DNA from: CALMFG01 sp963666035
GTDB lineage: Bacteria; Bacillota; Clostridia; Christensenellales; CALMFG01
Assembly: GCA_963666035.2 (NCBI GenBank)
Contig: CAXXJI010000007.1
Span: 62,001 to 126,000, forward strand
Length of the DNA: 64,000 nt
Reading direction: 5' to 3'
Shown: positions 43,664-53,063 of the stretch, piece after piece
Layout of the letters: each line of letters opens with the position of its first letter
How positions within the stretch are numbered: the first letter of the stretch is position 1
The notes under the pieces: generated by a model
Database searches by the model: none
What the model saw: the letters and a program-made list of their open reading frames with translations, nothing else
What the model was told of the DNA's origin: nothing
Position numbers and translations under genes: made by a program

Positions 43664-46162
43664 ATGATGGAACAGAACGATAAAAAAAGAGTTGTAAATG
43701 TAGGTATCGAAGAAGAGATGAAAAAATCCTTCATCTCCTATGCTATGGCCGTTATCATTAACCGGGCGTTGCCTGATGTACGAGACGGCCTAAAGCCTGT
43801 GCACAGAAGAATTCTGTATTCAATGAGTGAGCTTTCCTTAACACCGGATAAGCCTTTCCGTAAATGCGCACGTATTGTGGGTGATGTTTTGGGTAAATAT
43901 CATCCGCACGGAGACAGCGCGGTGTATGATGCTATGGTACGGTTGGCGCAGGACTTTTCAATCCGCCATATGTTGGTGCAGGGACACGGCAACTTTGGCT
44001 CGGTGGATGGAGACCGCGCTGCCGCGATGCGGTATACCGAAGCCAAGCTTTCCAAGATCAGTATGGAGCTTTTAAGGGATATCGATAAAGATACGGTGGA
44101 TTTTTACCCGAACTTTGATGAAACCCTGATGCAACCTACAGTGCTGCCTGCGCGGTATCCTAATCTTTTGGTCAATGGTTCGGGCGGTATCGCCGTGGGT
44201 ATGGCCACCAACATTCCGCCGCACAACCTAAACGAAGTGATCGACGGAACGATTGCGATGCTGGATAATCCGAGTATCGAAGTGGATGAGCTGATGGAAT
44301 ATATCAAAGGGCCGGACTTCCCAACCGGAGGTCTTGCCATGGGCATCAGTGGCATCCGTCAGGCGTATATGGGCGGCCGCGGCAAAGTATCTGTCCGAGC
44401 CAAAGCCGAAATTGAAACTTACAAAGAAAATAAATCGCGTATTATCGTTAAAGAACTGCCCTATCAGGTGAACAAATCCGCACTCATTGAAAAAATTGCC
44501 AGCTTGGTCAGTGAAAAAAAGATCGAAGGTATATCCGATCTTCGGGATGAGTCGGATAAACACGGCATGCGTATTGTGATTGAACTAAAGCGGGATGTAA
44601 ACGCCAATATTGTTCTAAACCGGCTTTATAAGCACACGCAGATGCAGGATACTTTCGGCATCATCATGCTGGCTTTGGTGGACGGCGAACCTAAAGTGCT
44701 TTCCTTGCGGCAGGTGCTGTATCATTATATTGAGCATCAAAAAGAGGTCATTGTCAGAAGAACCACTTATGAGCTTGAAAAAGCCAAAGCACGTGCGCAT
44801 ATCTTAGAAGGACTTTTGATAGCGCTCGATAACATCGACGATGTGGTGGATCTGATTAAAAAAGCCAAGGATGTTCCCACGGCCAAAGCGCAGTTGATGG
44901 AGCGTTTCAGCTTAACCGATATTCAGGCACAGGCAATTTTGGATATGCGGCTTTCGCGCTTGACCGGCCTGGAACGGGACAAAATTGAGCAGGAATATAA
45001 AGAACTTAAAAAGCGCATCGAATATCTGCAAAGTATTCTGGATACGCCGCAGATGGTGATTGACATCATCAAAGAAGAACTTTCGGAAGTCAAAGCCAAA
45101 TACGGTGATGCAAGACGCACCGAGATCACCTTTGCCGATGATGAAATTGATCTTGATGAATTGATTCAGGAAGAGGATATGACCGTGACGCTGACGCATT
45201 TTGGTTACATTAAGCGTGTCAGTGCGGATACCTACCGTTCGCAGAAGCGGGGCGGACGCGGCATCACTGGACTTTCCACACGCGAAAACGACTTTGCCGA
45301 GAATGTGTTTGTCACATCCACACACAATGTCCTTTTGTTCTTCAGTTCCAAAGGCAATGTTTACAGTAAAAAGTGCTATGAGATACCCGTGAGCGGAAGA
45401 ACAGCCAAAGGCATGGCGATTGTAAACTTGCTTAGTCTGGACGCTGATGAAAAAATTACTGCGGTGTTCCCGGTCAGCGAATATGACGAGGGTGCTAATC
45501 TGGTGATGGTCACCAAAAACGGCTATATCAAAAAAACCGAGATGAGCGAGTATGCTAAGATTCGCGTCAGCGGCCTTCGTGCCATCGGTCTTCGGGACGA
45601 CGATGAGCTGATTCGGGTGTTCCAAACCACGGGCAAAGACGACATCATTGTGGGTTCCAAAAACGGGATGTCCATCCGCTTTAATGAAGAAGACGTGCGC
45701 CCCATGGGAAGGACAGCGATGGGTGTGAAGGCCATCAGCTTGAAAACCGGCGATGAGCTGGTGGATGCGGCGATTGTGGTGCCGGACTGCGATATCTTTG
45801 TTATCACCGAAAATGGCTTCGGAAAACGTACCAAAGAGGAAGAATACCGGACTCAGGTGCGCGGGGGCATCGGTGTGAAGACCATCAATATCACTGAAAA
45901 GACCGGCCTGCTCTGCGGGCTTAAGATGGTCTGCGGCGATGAGGACATCATGGTTATCAACGATGCGGGCATCATTATCCGCATGAACACTTCTGAGATA
46001 TCCGTCTTTGGGCGGGGCACACAGGGTGTGCGCGTGATGCGTGTGACCGATGACACCAAGGTAGTGTGCGTAGCCAAGGTGCCGATTGGTGAAGAAGAAG
46101 ACGAAGAAACAAGTGCGGCGGCAGAGAAAGCCGAACCGAATGAGACAGAGAAAACCGAATAA
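43664..46162 (+). CDS. gyrA: DNA gyrase subunit A
   Basis: GyrA cuts and rejoins DNA through Y124 in AAMRYTEAKLS. The 832-residue product has the winged-helix domain, coiled-coil arm and C-terminal beta-pinwheel with the GyrA box QKRGGRG, which separates it from ParC. In the quinolone-resistance region S85 and D89 keep the sensitive-type residues (HPHGDSAVYD). The C-terminal tail is acidic. Two ATG codons are in tandem, with GAGGG upstream. Confidence 0.98.
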   Translation: MMEQNDKKRVVNVGIEEEMKKSFISYAMAVIINRALPDVRDGLKPVHRRILYSMSELSLTPDKPFRKCARIVGDVLGKYHPHGDSAVYDAMVRLAQDFSIRHMLVQGHGNFGSVDGDRAAAMRYTEAKLSKISMELLRDIDKDTVDFYPNFDETLMQPTVLPARYPNLLVNGSGGIAVGMATNIPPHNLNEVIDGTIAMLDNPSIEVDELMEYIKGPDFPTGGLAMGISGIRQAYMGGRGKVSVRAKAEIETYKENKSRIIVKELPYQVNKSALIEKIASLVSEKKIEGISDLRDESDKHGMRIVIELKRDVNANIVLNRLYKHTQMQDTFGIIMLALVDGEPKVLSLRQVLYHYIEHQKEVIVRRTTYELEKAKARAHILEGLLIALDNIDDVVDLIKKAKDVPTAKAQLMERFSLTDIQAQAILDMRLSRLTGLERDKIEQEYKELKKRIEYLQSILDTPQMVIDIIKEELSEVKAKYGDARRTEITFADDEIDLDELIQEEDMTVTLTHFGYIKRVSADTYRSQKRGGRGITGLSTRENDFAENVFVTSTHNVLLFFSSKGNVYSKKCYEIPVSGRTAKGMAIVNLLSLDADEKITAVFPVSEYDEGANLVMVTKNGYIKKTEMSEYAKIRVSGLRAIGLRDDDELIRVFQTTGKDDIIVGSKNGMSIRFNEEDVRPMGRTAMGVKAISLKTGDELVDAAIVVPDCDIFVITENGFGKRTKEEEYRTQVRGGIGVKTINITEKTGLLCGLKMVCGDEDIMVINDAGIIIRMNTSEISVFGRGTQGVRVMRVTDDTKVVCVAKVPIGEEEDEETSAAAEKAEPNETEKTE

Positions 46163-46171
46163 AAAAGCGAA

Positions 46172-46197
46172 AGGGCGAGAACCTCGCTCTTTTTTTT
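46172..46197 (+). terminator. Terminator of gyrBA
   Basis: AGGGCGAG (46172-46179) and CTCGCTCT (46183-46190) form an 8-bp stem with a three-base loop and eight T residues. Confidence 0.9.
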
Positions 46198-46289
46198 ATC
46201 ATGAATAAAGTGTGAAACGTATATAAATCGGTAAGTTTCTTTGTTATAATAGACACCGAAAAAGATAAAGAGAAAAGAGGACAGAAGAG

Positions 46290-47144
46290 ATGTGGCAGCA
46301 ATTTGTAGACAGCATGACCACGCGACTTGAGAATATCGCGTCCAACATTGATGTGATCATTCTGAAACTTTTTACTATCGTTATCATTTTTCTTGTGGGT
46401 AAAATCGCGATATGGCTGATCATTAAATTCGCAAAAAAGTTATTGTTCAATAAGCACATGAAATCGTCCGAAAAGATATCGAATAAGAAAATGGAGTCTG
46501 TTTTTTCTTTGACGAAATCGGTAGTGAAGTTTTTGGTTTGGTTTTTCGTCATTGTGGCGGTGCTGGATCAAATCGGTATATCGGCGGGAAGCCTTTTGGC
46601 GACCGCAGGTATCGGCGGCGTGGCGCTGGCTTTTGGCGCGCAGGACTTGGTGAAAGACGTGGTTAGCGGCGGATTTTTATTTATAGAATCGCAGTATGAA
46701 ATTGGCGATTTGGTGAAAGTCGCCGATGTGATGGGTACGGTACAGGGCATTAATATGAGAAATACCGAGATTAAGGCTTATACTGGAGAAGTTGTGATTA
46801 TCCCGAACGGTTCTATCGGTACGGTGATTAATTACTCAAAAGGAAATAATCTTGCCATTTTAGATATTGGTATCGCGTATGAGGAGGATATACAAAAAGC
46901 GGTGGACAGCATTTTGGCCACCGCCAAAAACTATAAGGAAAAACACGATTATGTGGTGGGAGAACCTCAATACGCCGGAGTCATTTCATTGGGTGAATCG
47001 GATGTGACCTTGCGGGTGGTGATGGACGTTAAACCCACGATGCAGTTTCAGACCCAGCGGGATTTACTGCAGGCAGTAAAGGAAAACTTCGACAGAGAAA
47101 GCATTGAAATTCCTTATCCAAGACGTGTTGTGATCAATAAATAA
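46290..47144 (+). CDS. Small-conductance mechanosensitive channel (MscS family)
   Basis: This 284-residue membrane protein has three N-terminal membrane segments; the pore helix region reads GIGGVALAFGAQDLVKDVVSG, rich in Gly and Ala as in MscS, and is followed by the beta domain with EIGDLVKVADVMGTVQGI. It opens under membrane tension to release solutes in osmotic down-shock. GAGG lies near the ATG. It is upstream of a DUF951 gene and lepB, with short gaps. Confidence 0.93.
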   Translation: MWQQFVDSMTTRLENIASNIDVIILKLFTIVIIFLVGKIAIWLIIKFAKKLLFNKHMKSSEKISNKKMESVFSLTKSVVKFLVWFFVIVAVLDQIGISAGSLLATAGIGGVALAFGAQDLVKDVVSGGFLFIESQYEIGDLVKVADVMGTVQGINMRNTEIKAYTGEVVIIPNGSIGTVINYSKGNNLAILDIGIAYEEDIQKAVDSILATAKNYKEKHDYVVGEPQYAGVISLGESDVTLRVVMDVKPTMQFQTQRDLLQAVKENFDRESIEIPYPRRVVINK

Positions 47145-47153
47145 TCTGGAGCC

Positions 47154-47342
47154 ATGATGGACGCTGAAATAAAAGAAAATGATTTGGTAATGATGAAAAA
47201 ACCCCATCCTTGCGGCACTAATGCATGGAGGATACTTCGGACCGGCATGGATATCAAGCTGAAATGTACGGGCTGCGGCCGGATGGTGATGATGAAAAAC
47301 AGTGAGTTTAAAAAAGGGTTTAAAAGGAGAATAAACAGTTGA
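47154..47342 (+). CDS. DUF951 family small protein
   Basis: This 62-residue protein matches the DUF951 (YyzM) family, with KPHPCGTNAWRILRTGMDIK and KCTGCGRMVMM. Three cysteines, one in CG and two in CTGC, suggest zinc binding. Its function is unknown, though it often lies near the origin with an MscS gene, as here. Its stop codon overlaps the lepB start by four bases. The second ATG at 47157 is an alternative start. Confidence 0.9.
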   Translation: MMDAEIKENDLVMMKKPHPCGTNAWRILRTGMDIKLKCTGCGRMVMMKNSEFKKGFKRRINS

Positions 47343-47941
47343 GTCATTCAAAAGAAAAGTTCAAGCCGGTGCGCCTAAGTCCGCCTAAGAGGAAAGAAAA
47401 AACACCCAAGGAGGAATTCGTGTCCTGGATTATTTCGCTGGTTGCGGCGGTTGTTGTTGCGCTTGCATTACGCTTTTTTGTATTCGACTTTGTCGTGGTG
47501 GAGCAAAGCTCGATGGAAACGACCCTATACACGGGTGAGTGGCTTTTTTTAGAGAAAGTGACTTATCATTTTGACGCTCCTGAAGAGGGAGATATTATCG
47601 TTTGTTATTTTGATGAGGGGAAAAAGAATCCGTTCTTCGATTTTGTCAATAGTCGAAAAAATTATGTCAAGCGGGTGATTGGCGTTTCGGGCGACACAGT
47701 GGAAATAAGAGAAGGTGTGACATACGTCAACGGAGAAGCGATTGATGAACCTTATCTGCACGAGCCTGAGGTCGGCACTTTCGAACCCACAGTGGTGGCA
47801 GAGGATAGTGTGTTTGTCATGGGGGACAATCGGAACAACTCGTTCGATTCCCGCTTTATCGGCAGTATTCCATATGATCGCATCCGCGGGCGAGTGGTGT
47901 TCCGCGCCTGGCCGTTTAGCAAGTTTGGAAAAGTAGATTAA
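47339..47941 (+). CDS. lepB: Signal peptidase I
   Basis: Signal peptidase I removes signal peptides outside the membrane. The 200-residue product has one N-terminal membrane segment (about 28-50), the serine motif EQSSMETTL with nucleophile S58, the general base K111 in NYVKRVIG, and the box MGDNRNNSFDSR. The start is TTG 47339 with AAAGGAG nine bases upstream. The lysine-rich tail before the membrane segment is cytoplasmic. Confidence 0.95.
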   Translation: MSHSKEKFKPVRLSPPKRKEKTPKEEFVSWIISLVAAVVVALALRFFVFDFVVVEQSSMETTLYTGEWLFLEKVTYHFDAPEEGDIIVCYFDEGKKNPFFDFVNSRKNYVKRVIGVSGDTVEIREGVTYVNGEAIDEPYLHEPEVGTFEPTVVAEDSVFVMGDNRNNSFDSRFIGSIPYDRIRGRVVFRAWPFSKFGKVD

Positions 47942-47945
47942 AAAG

Positions 47946-47976
47946 AAAGCCCTTGTGAAAAATCACAAGGGCTTTT
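47946..47976. terminator. Bidirectional terminator between lepB and argS
   Basis: A 13-bp perfect stem, AAAGCCCTTGTGA (47946-47958) with TCACAAGGGCTTT (47963-47975), lies between the convergent stop codons. Confidence 0.93.
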
Positions 47977-47979
47977 AAG

Positions 47980-49668
47980 TTACATTTTTTCAGGGGTCTC
48001 AACACCAATCAAGTAAAGCCCAGTGGTGATCACGTTTTTAACGGCCTTAGCCAGCGCCAGTCTGGCGGCCGAAGCGGCCTTATTCTCATCGATGATTTTA
48101 TGCTCAAAATAGAACTTATTAAAAGCTTTGGCCACGTCGATGATATTTCGGGTAATCAGATAGGGTTCGTTTTTATTCAGCGCGTTTTCGATGGCGGTCG
48201 GGAACTTGTCCAGCGCCTTGGCGGTCTTAAACGCTTCATCATTATCCAGCGCTGAGAAGTCGGGCGTTTCACTGAGCAGTTCTTTTCCCCGTATCAACAG
48301 CGAATTACAACGCACGGCTGTGTACTGCATATACGGTCCGGTTTCGCCTTCGAAGTTTAGAACTCTGTCCCAGGAGAAGGTGATATCTTTGATGCGTCCT
48401 TGCGACAGCACACTGAACACCACAGCCCCGACGCCCACTTGTTTGGCGATAGCCTGCTTATTTTCAAGTGCAGGATTTTTGATTTCGATGATTTCGGCGG
48501 TTTTTTCGCAGGCTTTATTCAGCACATCCTCTAAGAAGACTACGCGTCCTTTCCGCGTGGAGATCGTTCCATCTTCCAAAGAAACCATGCCGAAGTTGAC
48601 ATGCTCCAAATCTTTTTCCCAGTCATATCCCATCAAACCCACCACTTTGAACCATTGATTAAAGTGCAGATTCTGCTGATACGCCACGACATAAAGCGCT
48701 TTATAGAAATCAAATGTTTTTTTACGATAAAATGCGGCGGCAAGGTCCCGGGTGGCGTACAAGGTGGTACCATCGTTTTTGATGATGATACAGGGCGGCA
48801 TATTGTACTCGTCCAGATTCACAACTCGCGCGCCCTGCGATTCGGTCAAAAGACCCTTATCTTCCAGCTCGTCCACAATGGGTGTCATCTTGTCATTATA
48901 AAAACGCTCACCCGTGTAGTAATCAAACTTAACGCCCAGCATATCATAGACTTTTTCTACGCGTTTCAGTGTGATGTTCGTAAACCAATCTAGAAGCGAA
49001 ACCGCGTATTCATCGCCATCTTCGATGCGCTTGAACCAGTCTCTGGCCGCATCATTTAAGGTATCATCTTTGTCCGCTTCGTCGTGGAACTTAACGTAGA
49101 GTTCTAAAAGCGCGTCAATGTTACGCGTTTCCACATCTTCTTTACTGCCCCAAGCTTCATAAGCGTAGCAGAGCTTGCCAAACTGGGTACCCCAGTCGCC
49201 CAAGTGATTGATGCCGATAGCGGTATAGCCGCGATAGTTATAGATGCGATACAGGGCATTGCCGATAGCGGTTGACATAATATGGCCGATATGAAAGGGC
49301 TTTGCGATATTGATCGAAGAATAATCAATACAGATGTTTTTGCCCTGGCCTTCGTCACTGCCGCCATATCCAGTGAGAGCACTTTCGCTGATGACGTTTT
49401 GGATAAAGTTGACGGGATCAATAAAGAAATTGAGATACGCGCCGATGACTTTAAATTCCTTAAATCCTTCCGGCAGGACGAGATTTTCCGCGATGTCTGC
49501 CGCAATCATCGGCGGTGCTTTTTTTAATGTTTTTGCGAGCTTAAAGCAAGGCAGCGCAAAGTCACCCATGGTCTCGTCGGCGGGTACTTCGAGCATGCCA
49601 GCAATATCTTCGGCGGGAATGCCAATCTTTTTTTCAAGCGTTTTAGCCAATTGTTCTATATAGTTCAC
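47980..49668 (-). CDS. argS: Arginyl-tRNA synthetase
   Basis: ArgRS is a class I synthetase. The 562-residue product has the N-terminal Add-1 domain, the HIGH motif at 126-129 (PFHIGHIMST), the ArgRS form of the second motif (STRKGRVVFLEDVL, lacking the first lysine of KMSKS) and an anticodon-binding domain ending in LYLIGVETPEKM. It is read towards the origin, against replication, like serS. Confidence 0.97.
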   Translation of the reverse strand: MNYIEQLAKTLEKKIGIPAEDIAGMLEVPADETMGDFALPCFKLAKTLKKAPPMIAADIAENLVLPEGFKEFKVIGAYLNFFIDPVNFIQNVISESALTGYGGSDEGQGKNICIDYSSINIAKPFHIGHIMSTAIGNALYRIYNYRGYTAIGINHLGDWGTQFGKLCYAYEAWGSKEDVETRNIDALLELYVKFHDEADKDDTLNDAARDWFKRIEDGDEYAVSLLDWFTNITLKRVEKVYDMLGVKFDYYTGERFYNDKMTPIVDELEDKGLLTESQGARVVNLDEYNMPPCIIIKNDGTTLYATRDLAAAFYRKKTFDFYKALYVVAYQQNLHFNQWFKVVGLMGYDWEKDLEHVNFGMVSLEDGTISTRKGRVVFLEDVLNKACEKTAEIIEIKNPALENKQAIAKQVGVGAVVFSVLSQGRIKDITFSWDRVLNFEGETGPYMQYTAVRCNSLLIRGKELLSETPDFSALDNDEAFKTAKALDKFPTAIENALNKNEPYLITRNIIDVAKAFNKFYFEHKIIDENKAASAARLALAKAVKNVITTGLYLIGVETPEKM

Positions 49669-49754
49669 GTAGAATTTCCTTTGCCTTTATAAAAGTTTCA
49701 TACAATCATAACATAATTGAGGAGCCGTAGGCAACCAACAACTATATATGGTAG

Positions 49755-49783
49755 TTGCGATTTAGCGCTTTTTTCAGTATATT
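49755..49783 (+). promoter_or_regulatory. Probable promoter of the mnmE operon
   Basis: TTGCGA (49755-49760) and TATATT (49778-49783) are 17 bp apart. An inverted repeat, CAACTA (49739-49744) and TAGTTG (49752-49757), overlaps the -35 box and could be an operator. Confidence 0.5.
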
Positions 49784-49813
49784 AGATATGCAAAAAAATA
49801 TAATAGGAAAGAT

Positions 49814-49828
49814 ATGCGCATAAAATAA
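49814..49828 (+). CDS. Possible four-codon mini-ORF before mnmE
   Basis: AGGAAAG is placed correctly for the ATG at 49814 but is 22 bases from the mnmE ATG. The mini-ORF reads M-R-I-K-stop and mnmE begins three bases after its TAA. Translation of mnmE could depend on re-initiation after this frame. It may also be chance. Confidence 0.3.
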   Translation: MRIK

Positions 49829-49831
49829 GAA

Positions 49832-51175
49832 ATGCAAACCAATGATACCATATGCGCCGTTTCCTCTCCGCCCGGAGTGGGTGCTGTCGGCATCATCCGG
49901 ATAAGCGGGAGCGCGGCCATAGACATATTAAATAGTGTTTTCAAGTCCGGCCAATCGTTTATCCACGCCCAAATGCGCCATGGTTTTATATTGGATGATG
50001 GAGAAAAGGTGGATGAAGTGATGGCAGTGGGTTTTGAAGGGGAAAAAACCTATACCGGTGAGCCCATGGCCGAGATTTTTCCGCACGGCGGGCGCATGCC
50101 CATGATGCAGGTATTATCGGCGGTAGAAAAAGCGGGGGCGCGTCCGGCTGAGCCGGGGGAGTTCACCAAACGGGCGTTTATGAACGGCAAGATGGATTTA
50201 AGCGAGGCAGAAGCCGTGATGGATTTTATCGGCGCGGTCAGTTCACTTTCGGCCAAAGCCGCGTTTGACCAGCTGGAAGGCCAGCTCAGCCAAACCATTC
50301 GCGATATGCAAAGCCGCCTGACTGATTTGCTGGCTATGATTGAAGCAGGCATCGAGTACCCCGAAGAGGATTTGGAAAGCGATATTAAGGGGAAAGCACT
50401 TCCGGTGATGGATGAGCTTATCGAAAAAGGTAAAGTGCTGATTGATTCGTTTGAATCAGGAAAATATATAAAAGAAGGGTTTAATGTCTGTATTATCGGA
50501 AAACCCAATGTCGGCAAATCATCATTGTTAAATGCCCTGACCGGAAAAGAGCGGGCGATTGTGACCGACGTAGCGGGGACTACGCGGGATATCATCGAAG
50601 TTCTGTATGATATCAAAGGTTTACCGGTACGGTACTTTGATACAGCGGGCATACGAGAAAGCGGTGATGCGGTGGAAACCATCGGCGTCGGGCGATCGCT
50701 TTCAGCGATTGAGAAAGCAGATTTGGTTTTATTTACGGTGGACAAATCTGCGCCGCCGGATGAGCGGGATCAGTTAGTTTTTGAAAAGATTAAGGATAAA
50801 CCGATTGTGCTGGTGGGAAACAAAGCGGACATTGGGGAGTATGATAGCTTTTCACATATCACGGCGCGGGTCAATGCCAGTGCGGTGACCGGACAGGGAC
50901 TGAATGAATTGGAACAGGTGATCTTTGATGCGGCGGTAAAGCAGCAGGAAAAGTCGGAGAGCATCATAATCACCAATGCACGGCATCAACACTGTCTTAA
51001 TGATTATGTAAACTCATTGGGGGCGGCGATGGCCGAATTTGAAGCAGGATCAGATCTTGATTGTGTCAGCATTGATATCAGGGATGCATGGTATCATATT
51101 GGTGAAATCACCGGGGAGAATGTCAGCGAAGCAATCATCGACCGTATCTTTGAAAACTTTTGTTTGGGAAAATAG
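49832..51175 (+). CDS. mnmE: tRNA modification GTPase MnmE
   Basis: MnmE works with MnmG to modify the wobble uridine of tRNAs for codons ending in A or G. The 447-residue product has the N-terminal tetrahydrofolate-binding domain, a helical domain, the inserted G domain with P-loop GKPNVGKS (223-230) and DTAGIRE, and the C-terminal motif FCLGK with the conserved C444. The MnmG start lies 13 bases after the stop. The ribosome site for this ATG is poor (see the mini-ORF). Confidence 0.97.
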   Translation: MQTNDTICAVSSPPGVGAVGIIRISGSAAIDILNSVFKSGQSFIHAQMRHGFILDDGEKVDEVMAVGFEGEKTYTGEPMAEIFPHGGRMPMMQVLSAVEKAGARPAEPGEFTKRAFMNGKMDLSEAEAVMDFIGAVSSLSAKAAFDQLEGQLSQTIRDMQSRLTDLLAMIEAGIEYPEEDLESDIKGKALPVMDELIEKGKVLIDSFESGKYIKEGFNVCIIGKPNVGKSSLLNALTGKERAIVTDVAGTTRDIIEVLYDIKGLPVRYFDTAGIRESGDAVETIGVGRSLSAIEKADLVLFTVDKSAPPDERDQLVFEKIKDKPIVLVGNKADIGEYDSFSHITARVNASAVTGQGLNELEQVIFDAAVKQQEKSESIIITNARHQHCLNDYVNSLGAAMAEFEAGSDLDCVSIDIRDAWYHIGEITGENVSEAIIDRIFENFCLGK

Positions 51176-51188
51176 GAAAGAAGACTTT

Positions 51189-53063
51189 ATGGAATATAAC
51201 GCAGGAGCATATGACGTGGTAGTGGTGGGAGCAGGCCACGCCGGATGTGAAGCCGCTTTAGCGGCGGCGAGACAGGGAAAGAAGACACTGCTGCTCACGC
51301 TGAACTTGGACGGTATTGCGCTGATGGCGTGTAACCCGGCGATCGGCGGCACCAGCAAAGGTCATTTGGTGCGCGAGATTGACGCACTGGGCGGCGAGAT
51401 GGGGCTGAACGCAGACGCAACATTTATCCAGATTAAAATGCTGAATACGGGCAAAGGCCCTGCGGTGCACAGCCTGCGGGCACAGGCCGACAAGAAAGAA
51501 TATCAGCGGGTGATGAAAAGCACGATTGAAGCGACTGAGAACTTAACACTTTATCAGGCCGAAGTTACCGACATATTGGAAAAGAACGGGCGCGTCTTCG
51601 GCGTGAAGACTACGACCGGCGCGGTGTATGAGACCCAAACGGCTATTTTGGCAACAGGGGTATATTTAAAGAGCAAAATCATCATCGGCGAGTGGATGTA
51701 TGAAGGCGGGCCAAGCGGATTGTTTCCGGCCACCTATCTCAGCAGAGGGCTTAAGGGTTTAGGGTTTGAGCTTCGGCGCTTTAAGACAGGTACGCCTGCA
51801 CGGGTGGACAAACGGAGCATCGACTTTAGCAAAACGACGCCCCAATACGGCGACAAGGAAATCATCCCATTTTCGTTTATGTCGGGAGAAATCAAGCGGG
51901 AACAGGTGCCTTGCTTTTTGACCTACACCAATGAAAAAACACGTGAAATTATACAGGCAAATATGGGAAGGTCACCGTTATACTCTGGCAAAATTGAGGG
52001 CACGGGCCCGCGATACTGTCCCAGCATAGAAGACAAGATCGTCAAGTTCCCGGACAAAGAACGGCATCAGTTGTTCTTGGAACCCGAGAGCCTGCAGACC
52101 AATGAGGTATATGTACAGGGCATGTCATCCAGCCTGCCCGAGGAAGTGCAAGTGGCGATGTACCGTACAGTGCCTGGTTTAGAGAACGTACAGTTTATGC
52201 GTCCGGCTTATGCGATTGAATACGATTGTATTGATTCAACCGTGCTTAAAAGTTCGCTGGAGAGCAAAGATATCGCGGGACTATTTTTTGCAGGTCAGAT
52301 CAACGGCACCAGTGGATATGAAGAAGCGGGAGCGCAAGGGATTATTGCAGGACTTAATGCGGTGCAATACATTCGTGGCGAAGAGCCTCTGGTTTTGGGA
52401 CGGGCAGACGGATACGCCGGGGTTCTGATCGATGATTTGATCACTAAAGGCACCAACGAACCCTATCGCATGATGACCTCACGTGCCGAATACCGCCTGC
52501 TGCTTCGGCAGGACAATGCAGATGCACGGCTGACCGAAAAAGGCCGCAAGCTGGGTTTGGTATCGGATGATCGGTATGATCGGTTTATGAGAAAACAGGA
52601 CGGCATTGAGAAAGTGGTCGCCGAGATGGAAACACGCGTAGTGCAGGCTGAAAAGATCAATGATTATCTTGTAAAACAAGGTTCCGAGCCGCTGGCCGCC
52701 AATGTGAAGTACGCGGATATTATCAAACGACCGAATGTTTATCTGGAGGACTTAATTGCATTTGATGAAGAGTTTATCCGGCTGGATAAAGAGATCATGA
52801 AATGTGCCGAGACCAATGTAAAGTATGCAGGGTATATTAAAAAGCAGGAAAATCAGGTCAACCAGCAGCGGGCGATGGAAGAAAAGCGTCTGCCTGTGGA
52901 CGTGGACTATATGAGAATTAAAGGGCTTCGGATTGAAGCGGCACAGAAGCTGAACACGATTAAACCCGAAAGCTTGGGCCAGGCCGGCCGTATTTCGGGA
53001 GTGAGCCCCGCGGATATTGCGGTGCTGGTGATTTACTTTAAACAGCGGGAACAAAGCCGATGA
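51189..53063 (+). CDS. mnmG: tRNA uridine-5-carboxymethylaminomethyl modification enzyme MnmG
   Basis: MnmG (GidA) is the FAD-dependent partner of MnmE. From ATG 51189, with AGGAAAGAAG upstream, it has 624 residues, with the dinucleotide loop GAGHAG (14-19), NPAIGGTSKGHLVREIDALG and the conserved GTPARVDKRSIDF region. A longer in-frame start inside mnmE is rejected because it has no family match. Its TGA overlaps the rsmG ATG by four bases. Confidence 0.97.
   Translation: MEYNAGAYDVVVVGAGHAGCEAALAAARQGKKTLLLTLNLDGIALMACNPAIGGTSKGHLVREIDALGGEMGLNADATFIQIKMLNTGKGPAVHSLRAQADKKEYQRVMKSTIEATENLTLYQAEVTDILEKNGRVFGVKTTTGAVYETQTAILATGVYLKSKIIIGEWMYEGGPSGLFPATYLSRGLKGLGFELRRFKTGTPARVDKRSIDFSKTTPQYGDKEIIPFSFMSGEIKREQVPCFLTYTNEKTREIIQANMGRSPLYSGKIEGTGPRYCPSIEDKIVKFPDKERHQLFLEPESLQTNEVYVQGMSSSLPEEVQVAMYRTVPGLENVQFMRPAYAIEYDCIDSTVLKSSLESKDIAGLFFAGQINGTSGYEEAGAQGIIAGLNAVQYIRGEEPLVLGRADGYAGVLIDDLITKGTNEPYRMMTSRAEYRLLLRQDNADARLTEKGRKLGLVSDDRYDRFMRKQDGIEKVVAEMETRVVQAEKINDYLVKQGSEPLAANVKYADIIKRPNVYLEDLIAFDEEFIRLDKEIMKCAETNVKYAGYIKKQENQVNQQRAMEEKRLPVDVDYMRIKGLRIEAAQKLNTIKPESLGQAGRISGVSPADIAVLVIYFKQREQSR

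Noticed and set aside
44912..45625. Open frame of 237 codons on the minus strand inside gyrA
   Set aside because: It is antisense to conserved gyrA coding sequence, has no family likeness or ribosome site, and looks like a codon-bias shadow.
50050..50745. Open frame of 231 codons antisense to mnmE
   Set aside because: Same reasoning; it mirrors the G domain of mnmE.
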